Shown here: piece by piece, positions 1 through 7,112 of the stretch | How the letters are laid out: every line of letters begins with the position of its first letter | Numbering within the stretch: position 1 is the stretch's first letter | Origin: an uncultured Collinsella sp. | GTDB lineage: Bacteria > Actinomycetota > Coriobacteriia > Coriobacteriales > Coriobacteriaceae | DNA length: 10,947 bases | Direction of reading: 5' to 3' | NCBI GenBank assembly: GCA_900550735.1 | Contig: URTD01000057.1 | Location: 1-10,947 of the forward strand | Notes under the pieces: generated by a model | Database searches by the model: none | What the model was told of the DNA's origin: nothing | What the model saw: only the letters and a program-made list of their open reading frames with translations | Made by a program: the position numbers and the translations under genes

Positions 1-925
1 CAAACACTTCATCCGTCACTTCCATCTCGTTTATTCCAAACTTCTCCGCAATCTGGGCTCCGATGGTGGTCTTGGTATCATGGAAGCTCGGGAGACAATG
101 CATGAAGATAGCGTTGGGGTTTGCCTTCGCCATGACCTCCGAGGTTACGCGGTACGGGGAGAGCAGCTTGATACGGCTCTTCCAGAGCTCCTCAGCCTGG
201 CCCATGCCAACCCAGACATCGGTGTAAATAACATCGGCATCCTTTACGCCTTCATCGATGTTGTCAGTAAGCTGAATGGTGCAGCCATTTTCCTCGGCGA
301 TCTTCTGGCAAGTCTCAAGCAGCTCGGGATCAAAGTGGGTAGCGCCCTCAACGTCGCCTTTCGGACCACAAGAGCAGAAGTTGATGCCGAGCTTGGCGCA
401 GATCACCATGAGGGAATCGCTTACATTGCCCTGCTCCTTGCCGAGATAGGTCAGCTTGAGGCCACGCGTGTCGCCGAATTCCTCGCGCATCGTAAGGATG
501 TCCGCCAAAGCCTGGGTCGGGTGATACTCATTGGTGAGACCATTCCACACGGGAACGCCGGCTTTATCGGCGAGCTCCTCAACAATGGACTGGTCAGAGC
601 CACGGTACTCGATACCGTCGTACATGCGACCAAGCACGCGGGCGGTATCCTCAATGGACTCCTTTTTGCCCATCTGCGACGAACCGGGATCAAGGTAGGT
701 TACACCTAAGCCAAGATCCATGCCGCCCACCTCGAAGGCGCAGCGCGTACGCGTCGAAGTCTTTTCAAACAGCAGAACGATGTTCTTGCCCTCAAGATAA
801 CGATGGGGAGCGCCCATGCGCTTGAGATTCTTAAAGTCCTTCGAAAGCTCGAGCATATACTCGATCTCCTCGGTAGTGAAATCAAGCAGGGTCAGAAAAC
901 TACGACCAGAAAGATTCAGTGCCAT
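1..925 (-). CDS. arcB: Ornithine carbamoyltransferase, catabolic type (3' end outside window)
   Basis: This enzyme catalyses reversible carbamoyl transfer between carbamoyl phosphate and ornithine in the cytoplasm. In the ADI pathway it splits citrulline with phosphate, giving ornithine and carbamoyl phosphate. The ATG at 925-923 follows a GAAAGGA ribosome site. The 308 visible residues cover nearly the whole protein (family about 330), and only the C-terminal tail is cut off by the window edge. Visible motifs are the carbamoyl-phosphate loop FEKTSTRTR (residues 53-61), SQMGKKES (83-90), HPTQ (135-138), TDVW (235-238) and HCLP (276-279). The DPxSSQ stretch and the MALNLSGRSF start resemble catabolic ArcB of Pseudomonas. 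Two oddities stand out: the usual GDxRNNxxNSL segment reads GKEQGNVSDSL (162-172), and the ornithine-contacting SMG motif reads GMG (240-242). It lies 85 bp downstream of arcA and is probably co-transcribed with it. The family is secure; exact substrate preference is slightly open. Confidence 0.95.
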   Translation of the reverse strand, partial: MALNLSGRSFLTLLDFTTEEIEYMLELSKDFKNLKRMGAPHRYLEGKNIVLLFEKTSTRTRCAFEVGGMDLGLGVTYLDPGSSQMGKKESIEDTARVLGRMYDGIEYRGSDQSIVEELADKAGVPVWNGLTNEYHPTQALADILTMREEFGDTRGLKLTYLGKEQGNVSDSLMVICAKLGINFCSCGPKGDVEGATHFDPELLETCQKIAEENGCTIQLTDNIDEGVKDADVIYTDVWVGMGQAEELWKSRIKLLSPYRVTSEVMAKANPNAIFMHCLPSFHDTKTTIGAQIAEKFGINEMEVTDEVF

Positions 926-959
926 GATAGGTTCCTTTCATTATTAACCTAATTGATGA

Positions 960-991
960 GTGCGCGGCGCGCGAAGAACGCGCATCCGCAC
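960..991 (-). other. Stem-loop between arcA and arcB
   Basis: An inverted repeat GCGCG-AAGAA-CGCGC (969-973/979-983) is nested inside a second pair, GTGCG (960-964) and CGCAC (987-991), giving an interrupted GC-rich hairpin in the 85-bp arcA-arcB gap. No T-tract follows on the minus strand, so it does not look like a full intrinsic terminator. An intercistronic hairpin could protect or process the mRNA and set ArcA above ArcB in amount. The structure is read directly from the bases; the role is inference. Confidence 0.45.
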
Positions 992-1010
992 ATCTCGGAC
1001 CAGAACGGAA

Positions 1011-2258
1011 TTAAATCTCTTCGCGCCAGAACGGCATGGTCATGCAGCGCGGGCCACCACGACCACGAGACAGCTCTTCGGAAGGAGCAACCAGCAGCTC
1101 AACGCCCGCCTTATAAAGCGCATCATTGGTAACAACGTTGCGCTCATAGACGCACACCTTACCCGGCGCAACAGCAAGCGTGTTGGAACCATCGTTCCAC
1201 TGCTCACGGGATGCCTCGATCGGATCGCCGGCACCGCATTCGATCATCGTGATATGGTCGATACCGGTTGCCATTTCAAGAATCTGCTGAATCGTTCCCT
1301 CGATCTCCTCGATAAAGACCTCGCCATCCGAATCGCCTTTGGTGAGTCGATAGGCACGAAGCGTCTCGTAGATACCGGGGTAGACGGTAAACTTATCGTA
1401 ATCAACCTGAGTACAAACCGTATCAAGATGCATATAGGCATAGCCGTGGGGGATCTTGATGGCAAATACCTGCTCGATCTCGGACTCTCCCGTGCCCCAG
1501 AACAGATTCTTGGCAAGCTGGTCGATGGCCGCGGTCTGGGTACGCTCGGAAATACCGATTGCAAGCGTGGTGGCGTTAATGTTCAGAACGTCGCCGCCTT
1601 CGATATGCCAATCGCTATTGTGGTCGTACCAAAGCGGAGACCCAGCATAATCAGGATGGTGGCGCATGATCGTCTCATAGAATACGACCTCACGGTTGCG
1701 CTGATGCCAGTACATGCGGTTCATCATCGCACCCTTGCCGACCACAGCGATCGGATCGCGCGAGAAGTAGGAGGCGGGCATCGGGAACAAGACCATTTCG
1801 TCGGGCTTTAGCTCGTCGCTATCCATGGCCGCAAGGGAACCGCCCACATGCGGAATCTCGAGATCGCGTACATAGAGGCCGCCCATAGCGGTAAGGACAA
1901 ACTCTTTGTTGTCCTTGATGGAGTCGAGCTTCTCCACGACTGCCTGACGAAGTGCCAGGTTCTCGATCTTGGCCTCGGGAACAAACTTGCTCATAAACTC
2001 GGCACGAGAACCCTCAACCTGATCGAAAGTCTCGGCAAGCAAGTCCTCCATATAAACGACCTCGGCGCCAGCACCGCGAAGAAGATTAGTAAACTCGTCA
2101 TGCTCTCGCTGGGCATACTCGAGATAAAACGCGTCGTGAATCCAGGCGCGCTCAAAATCCTCCGCCTTCATGTTTACCAGGTCCAAGCCCGGTCGGTGCA
2201 CGCACACCTTCTTGAGGGCGCCAATTTCGCTATGAACGTTCAGACCTTTGCTCATCAT
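1011..2258 (-). CDS. arcA: Arginine deiminase (canonical copy)
   Basis: This enzyme hydrolyses arginine to citrulline plus ammonia, the first step of the cytoplasmic ADI pathway. The 415-residue product has normal family length (Pseudomonas enzyme 418). It is a pentein/guanidino-group-modifying fold with the full active site: Asp168 in FSRDP, Glu220 in HIEGGD, His277 and Asp279 in MHLDT, and nucleophile Cys405 in GRGGPRCM. Substrate-binding arginines are present at 187 (HQRNRE), 239 (SERT), 400 and 404. The N-terminal HSEIGALKK...HRPG signature is also there. The first two codons are both ATG (2258 and 2255). The AGAAAGGA site ends only 4 bases before the first ATG and 7 before the second, so the second (MSKGLNV) may be the real start. 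It sits 64 bp after arcD and 85 bp before arcB on the same strand and is likely in one operon. By contrast with the paralogue at 4056-5303, nothing essential is missing. Confidence 0.97.
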   Translation of the reverse strand: MMSKGLNVHSEIGALKKVCVHRPGLDLVNMKAEDFERAWIHDAFYLEYAQREHDEFTNLLRGAGAEVVYMEDLLAETFDQVEGSRAEFMSKFVPEAKIENLALRQAVVEKLDSIKDNKEFVLTAMGGLYVRDLEIPHVGGSLAAMDSDELKPDEMVLFPMPASYFSRDPIAVVGKGAMMNRMYWHQRNREVVFYETIMRHHPDYAGSPLWYDHNSDWHIEGGDVLNINATTLAIGISERTQTAAIDQLAKNLFWGTGESEIEQVFAIKIPHGYAYMHLDTVCTQVDYDKFTVYPGIYETLRAYRLTKGDSDGEVFIEEIEGTIQQILEMATGIDHITMIECGAGDPIEASREQWNDGSNTLAVAPGKVCVYERNVVTNDALYKAGVELLVAPSEELSRGRGGPRCMTMPFWREEI

Positions 2259-2322
2259 CGTTCCTTTCTGGATTAGAGCTCAATAGTTATTGCAATGGCT
2301 TACAAAGTTGTCGTTTCGTTTG

Positions 2323-3759
2323 CTAGACAATCGGAAGCAGACCGGATACCGCGGTAAATACGAGACAGACCACACTGACCACAAGGAAGAACTTCCAGGA
2401 AACTCGCCACCACTGGCCAAGAGAGATCTTGCAAACACCAAGACCGGCGACAAGCATTGCGCTGGTGGGAGAAATCAGCGACATCGCTGCAGATCCCATC
2501 GAAAGGCCAGTAACCGCAGCTTCTGGATTTAGCCCCATGAGCTCAACCAGAGGCCCAAAGATGGGGATGGTGAGCGCCGCGATGCCCGAAGAGCTGGGAA
2601 CCAGAATCGAGAGCAAGTTGTCAACGACATACAAAATGCTGGTAAAGAGAACAGGGGGGATTCCGGCAAGGCCATTCGCAAGAGCGTTTAGGACCGTATC
2701 GATAATCAAGCCATCGTTGGCGATAACCAAAATGCCTCGAGCAAGACCAACCACGACCGCAGAGAAAACAAAGTCGCCCAAACCCTTAACAAACTCTGTA
2801 GCAATCTCCTTCTCGCTCATGCCCGATACGATGCCAGACAGAAGCGCCATAGCCATAAAGACTGCAGAGATCTCGTTCATATACCAGCCCTGGGTGACAA
2901 GACCCCAGACAATGGCGACGATTCCAAGCACGAATACGATGATTACGGCCTTCTGGCGCCCGGTGAAATCGGCTTCGAGCAGCTCGTCATTTGACGCATG
3001 CTCTTTGCGCTTCTCGATATCATCAGCGTAAGCAATCGAGGACTCGGGGTTCTTCTTCACCCTTCGAGCGTACAACACGACCCAGGCAATAGCGATGGCG
3101 GTCAGCACAACAAGGGCAACAACGCGAAGCCAGAGCTGGGGATTACCCTGGATATTCAGAATTCCCTGAGCAATCAAAACATTGAAGGGGTTGACCGTCG
3201 ATGCGATATAGCCAATACGGGCGCCAACGAACACGATCATAAAGGCCGCAATGGAGTCATATCCCATAGCCATAACAATCGGCAGCAAGATGGCAAAAAA
3301 TGGAAGGGTCTCCTCCGCCATGCCGAACGTGCTACCGCCCAGCGCAAAAACCGCCATCAAAATCGGAATAATCAGGATGTCTTTACTCTTGAACTTCTTA
3401 ACGATGCGCGCCACGCCGCTGGTGATAGCTCCAGTGGCAGTAATGACCTGAAAGGATCCGCCGACAATCAGAATAAAGGCAACGACCTCAACTGCCTGCT
3501 GAATTCCCACCGCAGGAGCCTCGAGCACATCGAACAGGCCTTGCTTCAGGTCAACCTCAGCGCCGTCTTCGTCCGCATAAACCTTTTCAACGGACTCATA
3601 TGTTCCAGCAACAGTGACCTCGCGTCCGTTGAGCTCCTGCCTCTCAAACGAGCCGGAGGGAACGATCCACGTAAGAGCTGCGGTCAACACCATGAGAATG
3701 AAGATAATGGTGTAGACGTGCGGAATTCGTAGCCCACGTTTCTTTTGCACTTCGGCCAT
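2323..3759 (-). CDS. arcD: YfcC/ArcD-type basic amino acid antiporter
   Basis: This is a 478-residue integral membrane protein of the YfcC family (DcuC-like), the type that serves as arginine/ornithine exchanger in streptococcal ADI clusters. Start ATG 3759 is preceded by a near-perfect AAAGGAGG ribosome site with a 4-base spacer. A short cationic N-terminus (KKRGLRIPH) leads into the first membrane segment (about 15-34) and the family-typical TWIVPSGSF end. A polar loop (36-82) follows, then hydrophobic segments around 86-110, 128-142, 152-165, 168-186, 210-230, 270-289, 296-311, 330-347, 365-390 and 455-478. A charged cytoplasmic-type loop occupies 231-270. Conserved-looking motifs are GMAEET (146-151), NPFNV (190-194), VPSSSGIAAL (387-396) and SPTSAML (430-436). 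It is first in the minus-strand operon ahead of arcA and arcB, which supports arginine uptake with ornithine release. The family is clear; the transported pair is inferred from context. Confidence 0.88.
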   Translation of the reverse strand: MAEVQKKRGLRIPHVYTIIFILMVLTAALTWIVPSGSFERQELNGREVTVAGTYESVEKVYADEDGAEVDLKQGLFDVLEAPAVGIQQAVEVVAFILIVGGSFQVITATGAITSGVARIVKKFKSKDILIIPILMAVFALGGSTFGMAEETLPFFAILLPIVMAMGYDSIAAFMIVFVGARIGYIASTVNPFNVLIAQGILNIQGNPQLWLRVVALVVLTAIAIAWVVLYARRVKKNPESSIAYADDIEKRKEHASNDELLEADFTGRQKAVIIVFVLGIVAIVWGLVTQGWYMNEISAVFMAMALLSGIVSGMSEKEIATEFVKGLGDFVFSAVVVGLARGILVIANDGLIIDTVLNALANGLAGIPPVLFTSILYVVDNLLSILVPSSSGIAALTIPIFGPLVELMGLNPEAAVTGLSMGSAAMSLISPTSAMLVAGLGVCKISLGQWWRVSWKFFLVVSVVCLVFTAVSGLLPIV

Positions 3760-3887
3760 TATGCCTCCTTTAGTTTGCAGGTTTTCGATACGAGCTTTTC
3801 GCCGGCAACCTTATTATTCGGTTTTCACGCCAGTTGACATTAGATATTTATGCGAATGGATAGTATTAAAAGGCAGACGGGTTTTAG

Positions 3888-3906
3888 TTGATATATAAGC
3901 TCAATT
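3888..3906. promoter_or_regulatory. Putative operator, copy 1
   Basis: The sequence TTGATAT-N6-TCAATT has the half-sites TTGA and TCAA separated by nine bases. It matches copy 2 at 14 of 19 positions and begins exactly 30 bp before it, about three helical turns, so both would face the same side of the DNA. The dyad is weaker here than in copy 2. It could bind a dimeric repressor or activator controlling the divergent arc promoters. The binding protein is unknown; the neighbouring XRE/S24-like protein is one candidate. Confidence 0.5.
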
Positions 3907-3915
3907 ATCGAACTA

Positions 3916-3936
3916 AATTGATATTTTTTATCAATT
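3916..3936. promoter_or_regulatory. Putative operator, copy 2 (perfect dyad)
   Basis: This is a perfect 8-bp inverted repeat, AATTGATA / TATCAATT, around five T residues. The half-sites TTGAT and ATCAA look like FNR half-sites, but they are 7 bases apart rather than the 4 of an FNR box, so FNR/CRP-family recognition is unlikely. With copy 1 it forms a two-site array centred between arcD and arcA2. The dyad is directly visible; its function as an operator is inferred. Confidence 0.6.
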
Positions 3937-4055
3937 GGTGACTTTCAATCAAGAGCTTAAGCCGTCCACCGATACCCACAACATACTCACTTAAACTTCT
4001 CCCAGCAGAACGATAATTGACATCAGTCATCATCCGAATTAAAGCGAGCGTTCTA

Positions 4056-5303
4056 ATGCCAATTCATGTCACCAGCGAAATCGGTAAGCTTAAACAGGCC
4101 CTTTTATATCGACCCGGTATCGAAACCCAAAACTATCCCGAAGGCCATTTTGGCCAAGTTTTTAGCCTAAGACCATCGAGCAGCCTATTTGACTTGGATA
4201 GAGCCCTAGCTGAGTGTGATGCCTATACCTCAGTGCTCGAGCATGAAGGCGTAGAGGTTCTGTATCTCGACCAACTTCTTATAGAAGCGCTTGACTCGTG
4301 CCCCGAAGCTCGAGCATCTTTTGTCGATTCCTTTGTCGATGAATGCGGCGCGATTGGCGCCGAGCTGCAGCAAGCAGTCCGCGAGCATCTTGAACACACC
4401 CGATCGGCGCAGGAGCTCGTCTCGGCATCGATTGGCGGCATCCGCCACGGGCAAGTTACATACTGCTTCGACGGCGGGGACAGACTCGCCGAATTAACCG
4501 GCGAGGCCTATGCCCCTGACGAGCTGCTCGTTAGCCCATTAAACACCATGTGGTTCGTGCGCGACCCGGTAAGCACCATCGGCTCCGGCATCTCCTTCAA
4601 CCACATGTATTGGCCCGAGCGCAATCGCGAAGTAGCGCTCTACCAAACGATTTTTAAATACCATCCCAATTTCAAGGACACGCCCTCGTTTTATCGTCAC
4701 GATTCGACCTTCCATATTGAAGGGGGCGATATCATCAATCTTGATGCTCATAATGTCGCAGTCGGCATCTCTCAGAGAACCGAATCTGCAGCCATCGATA
4801 TGCTCGCTCGTACCCTCCTGTGGAATCCCGACTCGAGCATCGACGCCGTATGGGCAATTGAGGTACCCGAGCGGAGCCTGTGTATCCATCTTGATACGTA
4901 CCTAAGCCGGGTCGACTACGATACTTTTGTTGTCGACCCCCAGCTACTCGCGGAATCTCGCTCTTATCAGATTACGCGAAATCGAGCAGAGAATCTCTGC
5001 CAGATTCACGCCGTCGAAAAAGGAGTCAAGGAGGCACTGGCCGCCGCGCTCGGCATACCCGAGCTTCGTTTTATTCCCTGCGGTGGATCTAATCCCAATT
5101 TGGCAGAAAAAGAGTGCACGAATAACGCAGCCAGTGTGCTGTGCCTCCGACCGGGCAAAGTCTGTGTCTATGAAGAGAATCAAGCGACGAACGCTGCTCT
5201 TGAACAGGCCGGAATCGATCTTGTTCCCATTTCCATACACGAGCTGACAAACGGCTTTGGCGGGCCCAACTGTTTGTGCTTGCCACTTAGGCGTGATGAA
5301 TAA
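4056..5303 (+). CDS. Divergent arginine deiminase paralogue (ArcA2)
   Basis: This 415-residue protein is clearly homologous to arginine deiminase along its length but well diverged from the canonical copy in this window. The start at ATG 4056 aligns with ArcA (IHVTSEIGKLK...YRPG). A TTG 39 bases upstream would add residues with no counterpart, and the ribosome site is weak either way. Catalytic residues are kept: Asp170 (FVRDP), Glu222 (HIEGGD), His278 and Asp280 (IHLDT), and nucleophile Cys406 (FGGPNCLCL). Arg189 and Arg241 are also kept. The arginine five residues before the nucleophile (Arg401 in Pseudomonas) is Phe401, and the position just before it (Arg in the canonical copy and in Mycoplasma ADI) is Asn405. 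A changed substrate or much reduced arginine turnover is therefore plausible. It is transcribed away from arcD and overlaps the regulator that follows, which suggests a coupled enzyme-regulator pair. The superfamily is secure, but activity on arginine is uncertain. Confidence 0.85.
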   Translation: MPIHVTSEIGKLKQALLYRPGIETQNYPEGHFGQVFSLRPSSSLFDLDRALAECDAYTSVLEHEGVEVLYLDQLLIEALDSCPEARASFVDSFVDECGAIGAELQQAVREHLEHTRSAQELVSASIGGIRHGQVTYCFDGGDRLAELTGEAYAPDELLVSPLNTMWFVRDPVSTIGSGISFNHMYWPERNREVALYQTIFKYHPNFKDTPSFYRHDSTFHIEGGDIINLDAHNVAVGISQRTESAAIDMLARTLLWNPDSSIDAVWAIEVPERSLCIHLDTYLSRVDYDTFVVDPQLLAESRSYQITRNRAENLCQIHAVEKGVKEALAAALGIPELRFIPCGGSNPNLAEKECTNNAASVLCLRPGKVCVYEENQATNAALEQAGIDLVPISIHELTNGFGGPNCLCLPLRRDE

Positions 5304-5952
5304 CATGGCCCAAGGGGATAACATTAAATGCCTTAGAACCCGCGAAGGCTTGACGCAGCAGCAATTTGCCGACATGCTCGGCGTTACCAAAGAAACGGTA
5401 TGCCGTTGGGAACGTGGACACACCGCCGTCAAGGTGTCGACTCTCGATAAGCTGACCGAGCTTTTCGATGTAACGTTTGATGAGCTCGCCGCAAGTAATA
5501 GCGGCCTTGCTTCTGCCGGCTTAAGCTCGCGGCCTGAGAATAGCCAGAACGTGGCCCAAAACGAAGAATGCGAAATCTATAAAATCGTACGCCGCAACGG
5601 TGGCTTTAGTCTTAAGAACAGTGGGCGCACCTTCGTTCCAGGACCCGTACTTGAAAGGCACCCGGGAGGCTTTCTAGTTCAGATGAACGGCAGCGGCATG
5701 TCACGCTGCTATCCGCAAAGCAGTGTTCTGCTGGTCGATCCTGTTGCTAAACCGTGGAACGGATGCACCGTCGTTGCCATGGTAGACGCATCAGCCATAG
5801 TTATTCGGCGATATGAAATCCGAGGGAATACGATTGCGCTGTCAACGTATTCCTATTTGACAGAAGAACCCAACATCACTCTGGACAGGCATCGCCTTCG
5901 TGTCTTAGGTGTCGTCGTTTGGTTTCAGGCAACTCACGATCTGACGTACTAG
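5296..5952 (+). CDS. XRE-family regulator with S24/LexA-like C-terminal domain
   Basis: This is a 218-residue DNA-binding regulator. Residues about 8-64 form a Cro/CI-type helix-turn-helix (LRTREGLTQQQFADMLGVTKETVCRWERG). A linker rich in Ser, Asn and Glu (67-92) follows, and then a LexA/CI-like fold (about 97-210). In that fold the stretch NGSGM...VLLVDP aligns with the nucleophile motif GxSM...GDxxxVD, and IVIRRY...GN aligns with the catalytic lysine motif VKR...GN. By that alignment the serine is Gly134 and the lysine is Arg171, so self-cleavage seems lost and the domain would serve only for dimerisation or ligand sensing. ATG 5296 lies 8 bases inside the end of arcA2 after a modest TTAGG site, and ATG 5305 just beyond the stop is an alternative. 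The overlap suggests translational coupling. It probably controls the adjacent divergent arc region; the target is inferred. Confidence 0.8.
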   Translation: MNNMAQGDNIKCLRTREGLTQQQFADMLGVTKETVCRWERGHTAVKVSTLDKLTELFDVTFDELAASNSGLASAGLSSRPENSQNVAQNEECEIYKIVRRNGGFSLKNSGRTFVPGPVLERHPGGFLVQMNGSGMSRCYPQSSVLLVDPVAKPWNGCTVVAMVDASAIVIRRYEIRGNTIALSTYSYLTEEPNITLDRHRLRVLGVVVWFQATHDLTY

Positions 5953-6050
5953 CCCCTTAGTCGTAAATCCCCAGGTGCCGTACCTGCTCGCGGCAAGAGC
6001 GTCCCCTTTGGCTAGTCATTTAAGAACGTCCCCAATGACTAGGTGAATAG
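5953..6050. repeat. REP-like palindrome between xre and arcC
   Basis: A perfect 9-bp inverted repeat, CTAGTCATT (6012-6020) and AATGACTAG (6034-6042), encloses a 13-base spacer containing the word CGTCCCC, which also occurs at 5999-6005 just outside the left arm. A smaller CAGGT/ACCTG hairpin sits at 5982-5996. Neither hairpin is followed by a T-tract. The arrangement resembles a repetitive extragenic palindrome rather than a terminator. Genome-wide copies would be needed to call it a repeat family. Confidence 0.4.
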
Positions 6051-6084
6051 CAAAAGCCCCGCAGTCGGAGCGGACTGCGGGGCT
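6051..6084 (-). terminator. Rho-independent terminator of arcC
   Basis: A 12-bp perfect stem (6055-6066 with 6073-6084, AGCCCCGCAGTC and its complement) has a 6-base loop and is followed on the minus strand by TTTTGC. It lies 65 bp beyond the arcC stop and has a T-tract only in the arcC direction. It also separates arcC from the convergent regulator gene. Confidence 0.9.
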
Positions 6085-6149
6085 CATGAAGAGAGGCTAG
6101 TTTGTGGGCGCCTTGCCCGGCGCCCACGAGAGAGGCAATGGAGCAGAGG

Positions 6150-7112
6150 CTACTCGTGGATGCGGGTACCGGAGAGGCCGGCCATGGTCTCGGCGGCCTT
6201 GTCCAGGGCGCCGATGATGCAGGTGCGGCCCTTGCGGGAGCGGGCGAACTTGATGGCGGCGCGGACCTTGGGCTCCATGGAGCCCTTGCCGAACTGGCCC
6301 TCGTCGGCCAGGCGCTCGGCCTCGTCGGCGGTGATGTCCTCGAGCTCCTCCTGGTTGGGCTTGCCGAAGTTGATGGCGACATGCTCGACGGCGGTCAGCA
6401 GGAACAGGACGTCGGCGTCGCAGTCCTCGGCCAGCAGCTCGCCGCCCAGGTCCTTGTCGATGACGGCGGGAACGCCCTTGTAGCAGCCCTTGTTCTCGTA
6501 GTCGCGGACGACGGGGATGCCGCCGCCACCGCAGGCGATGACGATGAACTCGTTGTCGAGCAGGTTGAGGATGGAGTCGGCCTCGACGATCTTCTTGGGA
6601 TCGGGGGAGGCGACGACGCGACGCCAGCCGCGGCCGGAATCCTCGACGAAGACCTTGGAGGGGTCCTCGGCCATGAACTCCTTGGCCTGCTCCTCGGTGT
6701 AGAAGGGGCCGATCGGCTTGGTCGGGTTCTTGAACGCGGGGTCGTCGGGGTCGCACTCGATCTGGGTGACGACGGTTGCGGCGTGCCAGCGCTTATAGCG
6801 CTTGTGCATCTCGCGGCCGATGCCCTGCTGCAGGTGATAGCCGATGTAGCCCTGGGACATGGCGCCGCACTCGGGCAGCGGCATCTCGGGGGTGCCGATG
6901 GCGTCGTGGGCGGCGGCGAAGGCGTTCTGGATCATGCCGACCTGCGGGCCGTTGCCGTGGGTGATGATGATCTCGTTGCCCTGCTCGATCAGGCCGAGAA
7001 GAGCGTGGGCGGTGTTGCTCACGGCCTCGATCTGCTCGACGGGGTTGTTGCCGAGGGCGTTGCCGCCAAGGGCGACGACGATACGATCGGGCTTGCCAAG
7101 AGGCTTAGACAT
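6150..7112 (-). CDS. arcC: Carbamate kinase
   Basis: This enzyme transfers phosphate from carbamoyl phosphate to ADP, giving ATP, CO2 and ammonia; it is the energy-yielding last step of the ADI pathway. The 320-residue product has normal family length and an amino-acid-kinase fold. Visible motifs are VVALGGNALG (12-21), THGNGPQVG (51-59), CGGGGIPV (194-201), IDKDLGGELLA (218-228) and a C-terminal GSMEPKVRAA (277-286) with an IIGALDKA segment (299-306). ATG 7112 is chosen because AGAAAGGA ends 8 bases upstream and the protein then begins like other ArcC; the frame stays open 12 codons further without a site. Codons are almost all G/C-ending, more extreme than in arcDAB, which points to high expression. 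It is a single-gene unit with its own leader and terminator, detached from arcDAB by the arcA2-regulator pair and facing that pair tail to tail. Confidence 0.97.
   Translation of the reverse strand: MSKPLGKPDRIVVALGGNALGNNPVEQIEAVSNTAHALLGLIEQGNEIIITHGNGPQVGMIQNAFAAAHDAIGTPEMPLPECGAMSQGYIGYHLQQGIGREMHKRYKRWHAATVVTQIECDPDDPAFKNPTKPIGPFYTEEQAKEFMAEDPSKVFVEDSGRGWRRVVASPDPKKIVEADSILNLLDNEFIVIACGGGGIPVVRDYENKGCYKGVPAVIDKDLGGELLAEDCDADVLFLLTAVEHVAINFGKPNQEELEDITADEAERLADEGQFGKGSMEPKVRAAIKFARSRKGRTCIIGALDKAAETMAGLSGTRIHE

Larger units (their letters stand above)
3760..4055. promoter_or_regulatory. Divergent arcD / arcA2 control region
   Basis: This is an AT-rich gap of about 300 bp between two divergently transcribed genes, with many TTGA/TCAA words. 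It must hold promoters for the minus-strand arcDAB operon and the plus-strand arcA2-regulator pair. A consensus -35 hexamer TTGACA lies at 3834-3839 (plus), but the best -10 candidate TAGTAT (3861-3866) is 21 bases away, which is too far for a standard promoter. On the minus strand TTGATA within the 3916-3936 dyad and GATAAT about 19 bases downstream are another imperfect pair. I cannot fix a transcription start. Two matching dyads lie in the middle and are listed separately. Confidence 0.6.

Noticed and set aside
960..1811. Long plus-strand open frame opposite arcA
   Set aside because: It is a shadow of the GC-rich arcA gene on the other strand, with Arg/Thr/His-rich low-likelihood protein; the same applies to the other antisense frames over arcB, arcD, arcC and PFOR.
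3916..3936. FNR box
   Set aside because: The TTGAT/ATCAA half-sites are present, but the spacer is 7 bases instead of 4, so the geometry is wrong for FNR.
4017..4055. TTG start adding 13 residues to the ArcA paralogue
   Set aside because: The extra residues have no counterpart in arginine deiminases, and the ATG at 4056 aligns with the canonical start region.
5257..5295. TTG start for the XRE regulator deep inside arcA2
   Set aside because: It would add 13 residues lying within the conserved ADI C-terminus, with no ribosome site; ATG 5296 or 5305 places the helix-turn-helix at the usual distance from the start.
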